From Heterohyrax brucei (lineage: Eukaryota > Chordata > Mammalia > Hyracoidea > Procaviidae), in the NCBI GenBank assembly GCA_028571685.1, contig CM053141.1:49474333-49538332 (forward strand): 64,000 bases of DNA, read 5' to 3'. A program made the position numbers and the translations under genes. This document shows positions 43,323 through 53,885 of this stretch, in pieces. Below the pieces are notes generated by a model. It was not told the DNA's origin, did not search any database, and saw nothing but the letters and a program-made list of their open reading frames with translations. Positions within the stretch are counted from its first letter, which is position 1. The number at the start of each line of letters is the position of its first letter.

Positions 43323-43379
43323 CCAACCCAAGATCCATGACATTTCCTTTGAAAATTTCTTGTCAAGTAAGAACAAGGG

Positions 43380-43546
43380 CTTATGAGCTAGTCGCCGTTA
43401 AGTGCTACATCTGCTAACCAAAAGGTTGACAGTTTGAATTCGGCAGGCATTCCTTAGAAACTCTGTGGAGCAGTTCTGCTCTGTCCTATATAGTTGCTAG
43501 GAGTCATAATTAACTCGATGGCTGTGGGTTTGGTTTTCTGGGTTTG
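43380..43546 (+). mobile_element. AfroSINE, short type
   Basis: 'cgccgttaagtgctacatct' to 'gatggctgtgggtttggttt'. Confidence 0.9.
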
Positions 43547-43996
43547 AGAATTGGCAAAAATGCCTTCTGTTTATAATTCCTTATGCTCTGTGTTGCACAC
43601 AGGGTACATATATAATAGCTCTAGTGAAGTTTTCTTTTTATATTTATAAACAGATTCTGGCTTATAAATCTTACTTTTAGTTACATCACTTCAGGCCTAT
43701 GGCAACCAGCAGTGTCATCATGGAATTCAGATGGTGACAATCTATTATTTATATCATTAGAATTTACATTTCGATTTGCAAAATTTCATGAGATTCCTCT
43801 TACGTGTGTTATTCTGTGTCTTCATAGTGTTTAGAAGAAAGAGGAAGTATTGAATGCTTTAACAGAAGCAAATTAAAGAGAGTAGGTACAACAAGGCCAG
43901 GGAGATATCTTAGAATTCAGCATGATTTTGATTGTTTGTGTTTAGGCTTCATTTTTTTAAAAAAAGATTTTAAAAAATCCTATTGTGCTTTAATGG
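43547..43996. other. No gene; unassigned
   Basis: Nothing recognised. Confidence 0.4.
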
Positions 43997-44165
43997 AAAG
44001 AAACTCTGCTGATGTGGTGGTTGAATGCTGTGGCTGCTAACCTAAAGGTTGGAGAATTAAATCAATCAGGTGCTCCTTGGAAACTCTGTGGGGCAGTTCT
44101 ACTTTGTCACATAGGGTCATCATGAGTCAGAATCAGCTCAGCATCAGTGACTTTGGGTTTGGGTT
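43997..44165 (+). mobile_element. AfroSINE, short type
   Basis: 'gaaactctgctgatgtggtg' to 'cagtgactttgggtttgggt'. Abuts the L1 end at 44166. Confidence 0.92.
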
Positions 44166-45860
44166 AAGTGAGAGCTTACCATCCACGTCAATTTGTCCAA
44201 AAACTCAGACACACATTGCTTTGTAAGTCTAGTTGCTCTCTGCACGCTGTGACTGCACGGTCCCCCTTTTTACCCTGTATCTCCCACATTCATTCAGCTA
44301 GCTCTTGTTCCGTCTACCCTCTCATCTTGCCTCTGGTTTGGAGCTTTCCAGTTAGCCTCACACATCTACTTAAGGCAAGAAGCAAGTTCATCGCCAGTAT
44401 CATTTTTTGCCTTGTAGTCCAGTTCAATCTTTGTCTGAAGAATTGGCTCTGGGAACAGTTTCAGCTCTGGGCTAATAGTGAATTCAGGGGCTGTATCTTC
44501 TGAACTACAATCTGTTTGACCATCAAATCTGGTCTTTTCAATAAGATGTGAGTTCTGTCTCCTAGTTTTCTCCCACTTTGTCAGGGACTCTGTCGTGGTC
44601 CCTGTCACGGCAGTCGTAGGTGATGGCAGGGCAGCATGCATTTCTTCTAGTCTCATGCTGATGTAGGCTCTGGGTTACGTGGTCCTTTCTGTACGTTGGG
44701 TTCATATTTTCCTAATGTCTTTGATGTCCTTAATTCTCCTCTGCTTCAGGTGGGTTGGGACCAATTGATGCTACTTAGATGACTGCTTGCTAGCTTTTAA
44801 GATTTAGATGCCACTTGTCAAAGTGGGATGCAGAACATTTTCTTAAAAAAACTGTAATGCCAATTGACCTAGATGTCCACTGAAACCATAGTCCCCAGAT
44901 CCCTGCCCATGCTACTCTGTCCTCTGAGGTGTTGGGTTATATTTAGGAAACCTCTTGGCTTTTGGTTTAGCCCAGTTGTGCTGACTTCTCCTTTACTGTG
45001 CGTTGTCCTTCCCTGCCTCTAATTCTTGTCTACTATCTAATTAACGTGTACCCTTCTCTCTCCTTCGTCACCCTTGTAACCATCAAAGACTGTTTTCTTC
45101 TGTATTTAAACCATTTCTTGAGTGCTTGTAACAGTGGTCTCGTAAAATATTTGTCTTTTCACAACTGACTGATTTCCCTCAGCATAATGTCTTCCAGGTT
45201 CTTCCATGTGGTGAGATGTTTCCCAAATTAATTATTGTTCTTTATCATCACATAGCACGCCATTTGGCACCTAAGCTGATTCAGCGTTTTGCTACTGTGA
45301 TCAGTACTGCAATAAACATGTGTGTATGTATTCACGTGACAGCTCCTATTTCTCCAGGGTACACTACAAGAAGTGGTACTGCTGTATTGTATGGTATTTC
45401 TACTTCTAGCTTTTTTAACAAAATGCCTAGTTTGTTTCTAAAGTTGTACAATTTTACATTCCTGCCAGCAGTGTATAAATGTTCCAGTCTCTCTAAAGCC
45501 TCTCCAACGTTTATTATTTTGTGTTTTTTAGATTGATGTCATCCTTGTCAGGGTGAGATGGTATCTCCTTGTAGCTTTGATTTGGAATTCTCTAATGGCT
45601 AATGATCATGAGCATTTCCTGACAGATCTGTTAGCCACCTGGACTTCTTCTTTGGTGAAGTGGCTGTTCATGTCATTTACCCACTTTTAAAGTGAGTTAT
45701 TCATCTTTTTGGTTTTGGAATTTAGTCTTGTTGATTTTGGTGATTAGATACTGATTGGATTTGTGACAGCCAATTTTTTTCCCCCAGTTTATAGGTTGTC
45801 TTTTTACTCTTTTGGTGAAGTGTTTGGGTAAGCATAAGTCTTTGATTTTTCAGGAGTTCA
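44166..45860 (-). mobile_element. L1 LINE, 3' UTR and ORF2 end
   Basis: Parallel to 21.0-22.8 kb of the large L1: 'aacattttcttaa', 'tagatgtccactgaaaccat', 'cataatgtcttccaggttc', 'ctctaatggctaatgatcat'. 5'-truncated within ORF2. Frames broken. Confidence 0.87.
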
Positions 45861-45999
45861 CACCTGAGCTTCGTTTTAAAGTGTGTGTATTTTTCGACAG
45901 GAACCTTTTGCGGTGTTCCCAGAAGTATTTAGTACCAAAATATATGCCGAGCAGTAAAGCTCTGAAAACCTTAACTGTCAGTGCCCTTGCAGACGTCCT

Positions 46000-46310
46000 T
46001 CATGTTGTTTCTAGGTGTCTTTTAGTTGGTTCCAACTTGAATTGACCCCGTGTACAATGCAACAAAGCACTGCCTGGTCCTGTGCAACCCTCACAGCTCT
46101 TGCCATATTTAAGACCATTGGTGTAGCTTCTGTGTCAATCCATCTTGTCAAGGATCTTCCTCTTTGTCACTGACTCTCCTTTACCAAGCATGACATCCTT
46201 CTCCAGGGACTAGACCCTGCTGATAACATGTCCAAAGTATGTGAGACAAATTCTCACTTTCTTTACTTCCAAGCATTCTGGCTGTATTTCTTTCCAGGAC
46301 AGACTTGGAC
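46000..46310 (-). mobile_element. RTE LINE, 3' end
   Basis: Reverse copy: 'cactgcctggtcctgtgcaa', 'ttaccaagcatgacatcctt', 'gataacatgtccaaagtatg'. Confidence 0.87.
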
Positions 46311-46567
46311 TGTCCTGTTTTCCAAGAACAGTCACTTCAGCAAAGACATCCAGGTGGCTAATAGATCCATGAAGAAATGCTCACGATCATTAGCCATCTA
46401 TATTTAATATTCTTCACCAATGCAACATTCGAAGACATTAATTCTTCTTCTGTCTTTCATGTTTGTAGGAATTTTTCATGTTATTATGTTTTGTTTTTCC
46501 TTTCTTCACATCCTTTAAAACAGATTGTTGTAACTCTTCTCAGTTTCTGCTTCCAGGTATTCAAGCT

Positions 46568-47155
46568 GTAGTGTGATCTCTTCCCACACTGAGTAGGGAT
46601 AAATGTGTGAACTCTAGAATATGTGGAGGTGATGGAATATGACTTCCAAAGCTCAGTGATAAAAGACATGGAGAATTCCTTTTGCTTTCTTGGATCACCT
46701 TCTCTTGAGGAAGTCAGCTGCTATGTCATGAGGCCACTCAAGAAGCTGCATGGCCATGTGGCAGGAACTGAGGCCTCCTGGCCAACAGCCAGTGAGGAAC
46801 GGAGGTCTCCTGCCAACAGCCAGTGAAGAACAGAGGTCTCCTGCCAACAGCCAGTGAGGAACGGAGGCCTCCTGCCAACAACCAGTAAAGAACTAAGGCC
46901 TCTTGCCATTCACCACATGAGTGAGCATTCCTGGAAGCGGGTCCTCCAGTCCCGACCAACGCTCAGATGACTGTAGCCCTGGCTGCTAGCTTGACTGTAA
47001 CCTCATGATAAAACCTGAGCCAGAATCACTCAGGTAAGCAGCTCCTGAATTACTGACCCACAGAAACTAAGAGATAATAAATGTTTGTTGTTTTAAGCAG
47101 CCAAGCTAGGGGGTGCTTTGTTACATAGCAATAGATAACCAATACATAGATGCTG
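46568..47155 (+). mobile_element. MLT1-like LTR with internal expansion
   Basis: 'gaagctgcatggccatgtgg', 'caggaactgaggcctcctg', then 'ctgacccacagaaactaaga' and 'aataaatgtttgttgtttta', closing 'agcaatagataaccaataca'. Left edge approximate. Contains a 31-bp tandem array. Confidence 0.85.
46781..46904. repeat. 31-bp tandem repeat, four units
   Basis: Units begin GCCAACA at 46781, 46812, 46843 and 46874, with GCCA again at 46905: an exact 31-bp period. Unit reads like 'gccaacagccagtgaggaac' plus 'ggaggtctcct'. The repetitive open frames here come from this array. Confidence 0.93.
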
Positions 47156-47899
47156 TACTGTTAGTGGGAGTATCTCAGATCTGAATAATGTTAAACAAAT
47201 ATAAGCCCCAAACCAAGGTGCTGAATAAATTAGCATTACTTGTATCTAGTTCAGTCAGATTTTTGTATGTCTCAAGTAGGTCAACTTTCCTTTTGTTTTA
47301 AAACTGAAACTAAGTGAAAAATAAAAAATGGCAATGCTATAAATTTGAATAGGAGAAGTATTCTAAAATCATCAATATACAGATTATTATTAGAAGGCCT
47401 TAAATAACTCTGGAAATAGTTATTCTATTTCTAAATAACTGGAGAAATTAGTAACTGTATTTCAGATTGGCAATTTTTAAGCTATATTAAGGAATCTAGG
47501 GCAACATAATTAAGTGCCACTTACCAATATTTTCTGGTTTCGTATAAAGTTAACTGACATATTTCCTCTTGCTGTTGACTTTTTATTATCCAGGACCTGT
47601 AATAAATGTATGGCTGCTATGCTTAAGGGTATAATTTTTTGCAGGAAACCACAATAGGGTCTGGGAATAATTGTCACAAAGACTAAGATTAAAAGATAAA
47701 GTTTGCAAAAATCTTTTGACATTTATATCAAAGTCTGTTTTCTGGAAGAAAAATCCCCATTATTTTTTCAGTCATGAAATCAATATTAGAAGAAATGCTA
47801 TATAGATTTTCCGGGTAACTTTTCTACTTCCATATCTGTCCTGATTTTTTCTGGGAGAAAAAATAATTGAACGATGTTAAATCTTTTTTGAGTCAAACT
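47156..47899. other. No gene; unassigned
   Basis: AT-rich; nothing recognised. Confidence 0.4.
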
Positions 47900-48188
47900 T
47901 CTTGTTGTTATTGTCATTAGCTGCTGCCAAGTTGGATTCTGACTCACAGTGACCCTGTGCACAACAGAATGAAACACTGCCAGGTCCTGCACCACGCTCA
48001 CAATTGTTTTTATGCATAAGCCCATTGTTGCAGCTGTTGTGTCAATCCACCTCATTGAGGGTTTTCCTCTTTCTTGCCGAACCTCTACTCTGCTAAGCAT
48101 GATGCCCTTCTCCAGGGACTGAGAATACATCAATGCGTCCAACGCTTAGACGCAGTCTCCCCATCTTTGCTTCCAAGGAGCATTACTA
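47900..48188 (-). mobile_element. RTE LINE, 3' end
   Basis: Reverse copy ending 'cttgttgttattgtcattag'. The overlapping 114-residue frame (48142-47798) has RWIDTTAATMGLCIKTIVSV and VFHSVVHRVTVSQNP, the RTE ORF tail. Confidence 0.9.
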
Positions 48189-48365
48189 TTTAGTTTTAAA
48201 AAGAAGAAGCCACATTCGTAAAATGGAAAATTTCCAGTTATCTCTGGCTTTAAACGTCTTTATCATGGCCTACCCACCAACACAAAAATCAGCTATTCTG
48301 AGCATCTCTGTATCTTTTTTCTTGATGACATTATGGAAAGCACAATAAATTTGGAGCAACTGTTG

Positions 48366-48510
48366 TTACGTTGTTGTTGCGTGCCACCAAGTCAGTTTGG
48401 ACTCACAGCGAGTCTACGTAGAGCAGGAGGAAACCCTGCCTGGTCCTGTGCTCTGACGGTGCCCGCCACACAGCCGCTGTGTCACTCAGTCCATTTCATT
48501 GACTTGTTAT
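48366..48510 (-). mobile_element. RTE LINE, extreme 3' end
   Basis: 'acgttgttgttgcgtgccac' to 'gtgtcactcagtcc'. CpG-rich relative to other copies ('cggtgcccgcc'), so it may be younger. Confidence 0.78.
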
Positions 48511-48589
48511 TGTTATGAGAAGGTTCTGGAAGATCTCTGCGGTACCACGTAGTGTCCCTGAGGGCAATCTTGGATTGTTTTTCTTGACC

Positions 48590-48797
48590 TCAAACCAAAA
48601 CAAAATCTGTAGCTATCAAACCAATTCTGACTCATGGTGATTGCAAGTGTTTCAGAGACAGATCGCACTCAGTAGAGTCTTCAATGGCTATAATCTTACA
48701 GAAGTTGGTAACCAGGTCTTTCTTCCAAGTCATTACCGGATAGATTCAAGCTGCCAACCTGTCAGTTAGTAGCTAAGCTCAAGCTGCTAGTGCCACT
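48590..48797 (-). mobile_element. AfroSINE, long type
   Basis: Reverse: 'tctgtagctatcaaaccaat', 'tggtaaccaggtctttcttc', 'tgccaacctgtcagttagta'. Confidence 0.85.
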
Positions 48798-48984
48798 GAG
48801 ACAGCTTGTATAGCCCAAGAGTTCCTGTGTTTATTTATCATTATTGTGTTTTATTTCAAAATGTTGTTGTTGATGTAAGAACTTTGAAAATGTATCCAGA
48901 AGGGATATATAGTCATCAGTTTTAATTGAGCTGTGCTGGAGAACTATGAAGAAATTTGTCCTCTTTCTTTCAACCCAGAGTTAT

Positions 48985-49465
48985 TGTTGCTATTAGCCGC
49001 CATCAAGGTGGTTCTGACTCATAGAGACCCTGGGTACACAGAGTGAAGCACTGCCCAGTCCTAACCATCCCTGTGGTCATTGTTATGCTGGAGACCATGC
49101 TTGGAGCCACTATTCAACCCATCTTGTTGGGGTCTTCCTCTTTTCCAGCTGTTTCTTCTCATTTTGGGTTGTACCATGTTAGTGAATGAAGGTCTGAAAG
49201 CTTGATTCTATCCACATCAGTGAGGTCAACTTTACTTTGAGGAGACGGCTCTTTCCTAGCCTCATTTTGAGTGACTTCCAACCTGACCTGCTATTCTTAA
49301 TGTTTTCACTGGTTAATTCTTTTCAGAAGTAGACTGCCAGGCCCTTCCCCTCAAACCTTTCAGCTGAAACTTGTCCACCATGGGTGACCCTGCTGGTACT
49401 TGAATATTGGTGGCATAGTTTCAAGCATCAGAGTTGCATGCATGCTCTCACAGTAATACAAACTG
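48985..49465 (-). mobile_element. RTE LINE, 3' end fused to 5' UTR
   Basis: 48985-49150 is the RTE 3' end; 49160-49465 is the RTE 5' region (parallel to 1200-1550, e.g. 'ccaccatgggtgaccctgct' against 'ccaccgaggatgaccctgct'). Nearly all coding sequence is deleted. A block at 49490-49590 may extend its 5' end. Confidence 0.75.
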
Positions 49466-49489
49466 GCAGATGTGTGGCAGAACCCCAGT

Positions 49490-49590
49490 TATCATCTAGT
49501 AAAAGCAGGAGAATGTAGTTCTCCCAAATTCTTGCTGGGAGCTTGCTCCACACATCCTACTAGCTCCTGCATTGGGGCAGTCAATACTTT
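49490..49590 (-). repeat. Unassigned ~95-bp block, copy 1
   Basis: 'ctcccaaattcttgctggga' and 'gcttgctccacacatcctac' recur at 51385-51465. Lies immediately 5' of an RTE 5' UTR (reverse strand). Confidence 0.7.
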
Positions 49591-51261
49591 CGGGAAAAAA
49601 AATCTACCCAAAATGGGCCGCTTTGACTATACAACCTCACCTGAATATGGCAAAAACAGTTTGACGCCTCAGAAACAGAATTGAAGAGAGTGTGATTTCA
49701 CAATAAAAACAAGAAATCATGCTTTTATCACATATTTATTGGCTATATTATAGACATGCAGCTCATGCCACATGCAGAGGAGACATAAAGACTTAGAGTA
49801 GAAGTTTCAGTTTCTTGTAATAATACAGATAAATGGTAAGTAAGAATGGAGACTATGAAGCCTTTTTTTTTGTTTTTCCATAGAGTGCCCTTGTGTTTGT
49901 TGGAAAGTTATTCATAAAAAGATATCATTGTATTAATATGCAAAGTCAGTGACAAAGCTCCAAATCACTGGGATGCATTGATCCCTCTGATCACTGTTGC
50001 CACATGTAAATCCACAGTTATTTGACTAGAATGACAACTAAAGGATCTGATCAACATCTTGAAGGGTCGCTATGAGTCGGATCCGACTCCACGGCACTTG
50101 ATTTGGCTTGGCTTGGCTTGAAGATTTACTTTTCTTATTCTGGCTTTGCACAGAACAACACTGGGGTTAGAAAAACAGTGAACAGTCATTTCAGCTGGTT
50201 GAAGTCCAAAGCTCTGTTTTCCACAGACACATAAAATTAGTTGAGAATAGCTAATATTATGGCTTATACTGCAGCCTGGGTGTGATCTGTCGGCGTCTGT
50301 TACTATATCCTGTCTGCAAACCAGGTGCACAAAAAAGCTCAAGGAAGTGAACTCTGGTTGCCGCTAATTAAGGTAGTTATGTTGGTGAATGAACGTCAAA
50401 GACAGTGTTAGAAAAAGTTTCCTGAGGCTGCAGTGAGACCGTGAAAATAAAAGCTTTTAATCTCAATGAATTAGGATATTCTTACCTATATTAAAAGTCA
50501 ATGTATAATCATCAATTCCAGCTCAAAGAAGAGGGAAGGGAAAAGAAATTTTTATGGGGTGAATAAAATGTACTCTATAAAGTGAACAAGGCACGGCTAC
50601 TCATTATTATAAACTGAAAATAGTGGCCCACTAAATATCTTACTGTGTTTAAGACCTAAAATCAAGCGTATGACAAAACTCCACTGACAAAACAAATGCC
50701 CCTGGGTGAGCTGGCTTTATGAATGATTCTGAATGGTTCTGGAATCCAGAAGTAATATTCTTCCACATTTGAAATTATGTTGTCTATATACAATCATGAT
50801 TTGAATTACATTTTAGTGTTGGAGGTGATTTCTCACATTTCTAGTGTTAATCTGGGGAAAAGGAGAAGAAGCAGCACTAGAGATTATAGATATATTTATT
50901 ATTTATGGTGACTAGATATAGCCAAATAATTCTACTTTTATAAAATGGAAAATATGTTTAAAACTAATGAGAATTTTTGGAGGGTTTGTAGCCCACATGG
51001 TTATATAATAATTCTAGGCCTATTTGTGATAAATGTGCCGAAAATATGAGGGCTGCTGATCCGATTGAGGCAGAGTCATCCTAATTATATTCAAAATCCA
51101 GTTGCTAAAAAGGAAATTAAATTAAATTAAAACAAGCAAACATAAAAACACTATGTATTGGAAAACTGTTTTAGTGTATTAAGTATAGAATCAAATTTCC
51201 AACTGATTTGGATAGGGATCATTTAAATCAATCGGTAAGTTATTTACTAGTCTCTGGAAAA
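49591..51261. other. Repeat-poor region
   Basis: About 1.7 kb with only the tiny module at 50065-50116. No gene recognised; a 90-residue reverse frame (50342-50070) shows no motif. Confidence 0.45.
50065..50116 (+). mobile_element. Ultra-short palindromic module with 7-bp TSD
   Basis: 52 bp: 'ggtcgctatgagtcggatcc' on to 'acggcacttgatttgg' and a CTTGG-like repeat tail. Perfect GAGTCGGATCCGACTC at 50074-50089. Flanked by CTTGAAG at 50058-50064 and 50117-50123. Its 5' edge is the 3' end of the RTE/SINE consensus. Confidence 0.85.
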
Positions 51262-51590
51262 CTTTGTGGGGTAGTGCTTAAGAGCTACAGCTACTTAAAC
51301 CAAAACCAAAACCGACTGTCACTGAGCTAATTCCAACTCATAGCCACCGACCCTGTAACAATAGGGTACATTCCCAATAAAAGCAGAGGAATGTACTCTT
51401 CCCAAATTCTTGCTGAGAGCTTGCTCCACGCATCCCATCAGCTCTTGCTTTGGGGCAGTCAACTCTTTTTACAGCTACTTAGGGCAGTTCAAATCCACCA
51501 GGTACTTTCAGAACACCCCATGGAACAGTGCTACTCTATTATCCTATAGGGTTCCTATAAGCCAGATTGGCTTGACAGCAATGGGTGACT
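51262..51590 (+). mobile_element. AfroSINE, short type, split
   Basis: Left part 51262-51296 ('gtagtgcttaagagctacag'), right part 51471-51590 ('gggcagttcaaatccaccag' to 'gacagcaatgggtg'). Split by the 174-bp insert. Confidence 0.85.
51297..51470 (-). mobile_element. Chimeric 174-bp retroposon with 10-bp TSD
   Basis: Flanked by ACAGCTACTT at 51287-51296 and 51471-51480. Reverse strand: the ~95-bp unassigned block (copy 2), then an AfroSINE 3' end (complement of 'gagctaattccaactcatag') and a GGTTTT-repeat tail. The tRNA-like AfroSINE head is absent. Confidence 0.8.
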
Positions 51591-51604
51591 GTAGGTGTCA
51601 GTAC

Positions 51605-51778
51605 CTAGGAACCCTGGTGGTACAGCAGTTAAGAGCTAGATGACTGCCACCCCCAAGTGAGCAGTTTGAATCCACTGCCATTCCTTGGAAATCATATGAG
51701 ACAGTTGTACTCTGTCTTATAGGGTATCTATAAATCAGAATTAACTTGATGACAGTGGATTTGGCTTTTTGGTTTTGT
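51605..51778 (+). mobile_element. AfroSINE, short type
   Basis: 'aggaaccctggtggtacagc' to 'gatgacagtggatttggctt'. Confidence 0.93.
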
Positions 51779-51786
51779 TCAGCATC

Positions 51787-52105
51787 TAAACCAAAAAAAA
51801 ATCAAATCCATTGCTGTTGAGTCAATTCTGAATCGTAACATTCCTATAGGACAGAGTAGAACTGCCCATCTATGTTTCCAAACATGAATCCTAACATTCC
51901 TACGGGACAGAGTAGAACTGCCCATCTATGTTTCCAAACATGAATCCTAACATTCCTATAGGACAGAGTAGAACTGCCTATCTATGTTTCTAATCTTTAT
52001 GGAAGCTGACTGCCACATCTTCTTCCCACAGAGCAGCTAGTGGGTTCAAACACACTGATATTTTGGTTAGCAGCTGAGGGCTTAACCACTGAGTGACTAG
52101 CCATC
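51787..52105 (-). mobile_element. AfroSINE, long type, expanded
   Basis: Reverse: 'atccattgctgttgagtcaa', three copies of a 56-bp segment, then 'gaagctgactgccacatctt' and 'ttggttagcagctgaggg'. About 110 bp longer than normal because of the repeat. Confidence 0.9.
51838..51995. repeat. 56-bp tandem triplication
   Basis: ACATTCC recurs at 51838, 51894 and 51950, an exact 56-bp period, with near-identical units ('aggacagagtagaactgccc', 'atctatgtttccaaacatga'). Confidence 0.95.
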
Positions 52106-52829
52106 CTTTATCAGTGTCTAATAGATATTTAACACTGGGCCAGAATGACCTAGTATAATTTTTTAACAGCATTTCCTGGACAGCTCTTAAAAGAAGATAG
52201 CTGCTCTAGCTCACAGGAATCTTGTTGCTACTCCAATGTGAGGCTCATTTTTTTGTTGATGGTGGTGAGAGGACTTATTTGAAGAAGAGAAGTACCTACA
52301 TCTTTCTGCAGGGAGGGGGATTACCATGTAGTTTAGGAAACTAGACCTTTACGCCGATACAACAACGAGTACTTGAGGATATTCCCTTTAAGTAAATGTC
52401 TGCCCTATTTTTTGCATTGGCAATAGTATTGCGATGGTTAAAATTTAGATAGTTAACAAGGGTTAATGGATCATTGTGTAGATCTGATGCTCGCCATATT
52501 TTTACACAGATAGTGTTCACCTTCTATGCTTCTTTGCCGATTATACCCTCTCCCAAAATGCATTATTGTAAGCACCACTATGCTGCTTTTTTCATATGGT
52601 TACTATAAAAAATTGGCAGAGTATGCTTATGAAAATACCTCACAGGGAAGATATAGTTAGAAAATACATAGTAGGCACATGTTCTTTGTGTAAAATTAGG
52701 TAAATGTTCTTGGTGTAGAACTCTCTTGAATTTGACGGGCATTTGAAAACTTTGTAAGAAAGAGTACATTTTTAACTTATTTTAAGTGTGTAAATATTAA
52801 AAAAAATGTAAGAATTAAGCTATGAACCT
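52106..52829. other. No gene; unassigned
   Basis: Nothing recognised. Confidence 0.4.
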
Positions 52830-53088
52830 TCAATTTTTATTTGGATCCATGATCAATGCCCACTGAAGGAGCAGTCAAGAAATCAAACGGCATACTGTAT
52901 TAGGCAAATCTGCTACAAAAGACCTGTTTAAAGTATTTAAAAGCAAAGCTGTCACTTTAAGGACTAAAGTGCACACGACTAGAGCCATGATATTTTCACA
53001 CACGTGAAAGCTTGATAACGAATAAAGAAGACTGAAGAAGAATTGATACCTTTGAATTAAGGTGTTGTCAAAGGATACTGAATATACT

Positions 53089-53273
53089 GCGGAACCCTGG
53101 TGACGTAGGACAACTCTGGTGGTGTAGTGGATGAGAGCTACTGCTGTTAACCAAAAGGTCAGCAGCTGAGTCAACCAGGCTCTCCTTAGAAACTCTGCGG
53201 GATAAGTTCTACTCTGTACTGGAGCACTGCTGTGAGTTGGGGTTGACTCGACAACAATGGGTTTGGTGTGTGG
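53089..53273 (+). mobile_element. AfroSINE, short type, doubled head
   Basis: 'ggaaccctggtgacgtagga' is immediately followed by another head 'caactctggtggtgtagtgg', then a full body to 'acaatgggtttggtgtg'. Inserted in RTE. Confidence 0.9.
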
Positions 53274-53280
53274 TATGCAG

Positions 53281-53412
53281 TCCTGGTCCTGGTGGTGTGG
53301 CAGTTAAGAGCTTCATTGCCAACTAAAAGGTCAGCAGTTAGAATCCACTAGCTGTTCCTTGGAAACACTGTGTTGGAACTGACTCCACAGCAACAGGTTT
53401 GAGTATTTGGCT
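53281..53412 (+). mobile_element. AfroSINE, short type, deleted
   Basis: 'gtcctggtcctggtggtgtg' to 'cacagcaacaggtttgag'. The 'gcagttctactctgtcctat' region is deleted. Second insertion in the same RTE. Confidence 0.88.
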
Positions 53413-53817
53413 TGAAGAATGAATAAATCTGTCTTGGAATAAGTACAACCAAAACGTTCCTTAAAAGTGAGGGTGGTGAGACTTAGTCTTATATACTTTG
53501 GGCATTTTATCATGAAGTACCAGTCCTTGGAGAAGGACATCATCCTTGGTAAGGTAGCGGATCAGTGAAAAAGAAGGCCTTGCAACACTGGGCTCAATCA
53601 CAGCAACAACTGTGAGGATAACATGCAAAAGAAACAGCTCCACAATGTAGGAACTGAAATAAGATTAATATTCTTACAACGTACCACTGTACAAACTTAG
53701 TTTCCTGTCGATAAACATGCATAGTTCCTCTTTTTTTTTTTTAGCTTTAATCATGCTCCATCTCCTTGAGTCAATGGTATATATGCAGGATTGTTTCAAC
53801 CCTTTCCTAAAGTAGCC

Positions 53818-53885
53818 AGCCAAGTGCCGTCAAGTCGGATCCGACTCATGGCGACTCTAGGGGCCAGTGTAGAACTGATCCCCAG
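53818..53885 (-). mobile_element. AfroSINE 3' end with palindromic module
   Basis: 'gccaagtgccgtcaagtcgg' then 'atccgactcatggcgac', palindrome intact except the outermost base (53832-53847). Continues weakly into SINE body ('agtgtagaactgatcccc'). Confidence 0.75.

Larger units (their letters stand above)
52830..53640 (+). mobile_element. RTE LINE, 3' end, split by two SINEs
   Basis: 'tgatcaatgcccactgaagg', 'gaatatactg', then two SINEs, then 'gaataaatctgtcttggaat' and 'ccagtccttggagaaggaca' to 'acaactgtgaggataacatg'. Confidence 0.88.

Noticed and set aside
46781..46904. CRISPR-like regular repeats
   Set aside because: Units are contiguous with no spacers, in a mammalian LTR.
46721..46959. 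Repetitive protein frames on the reverse strand
   Set aside because: They are translations of the 31-bp tandem repeat in an LTR.
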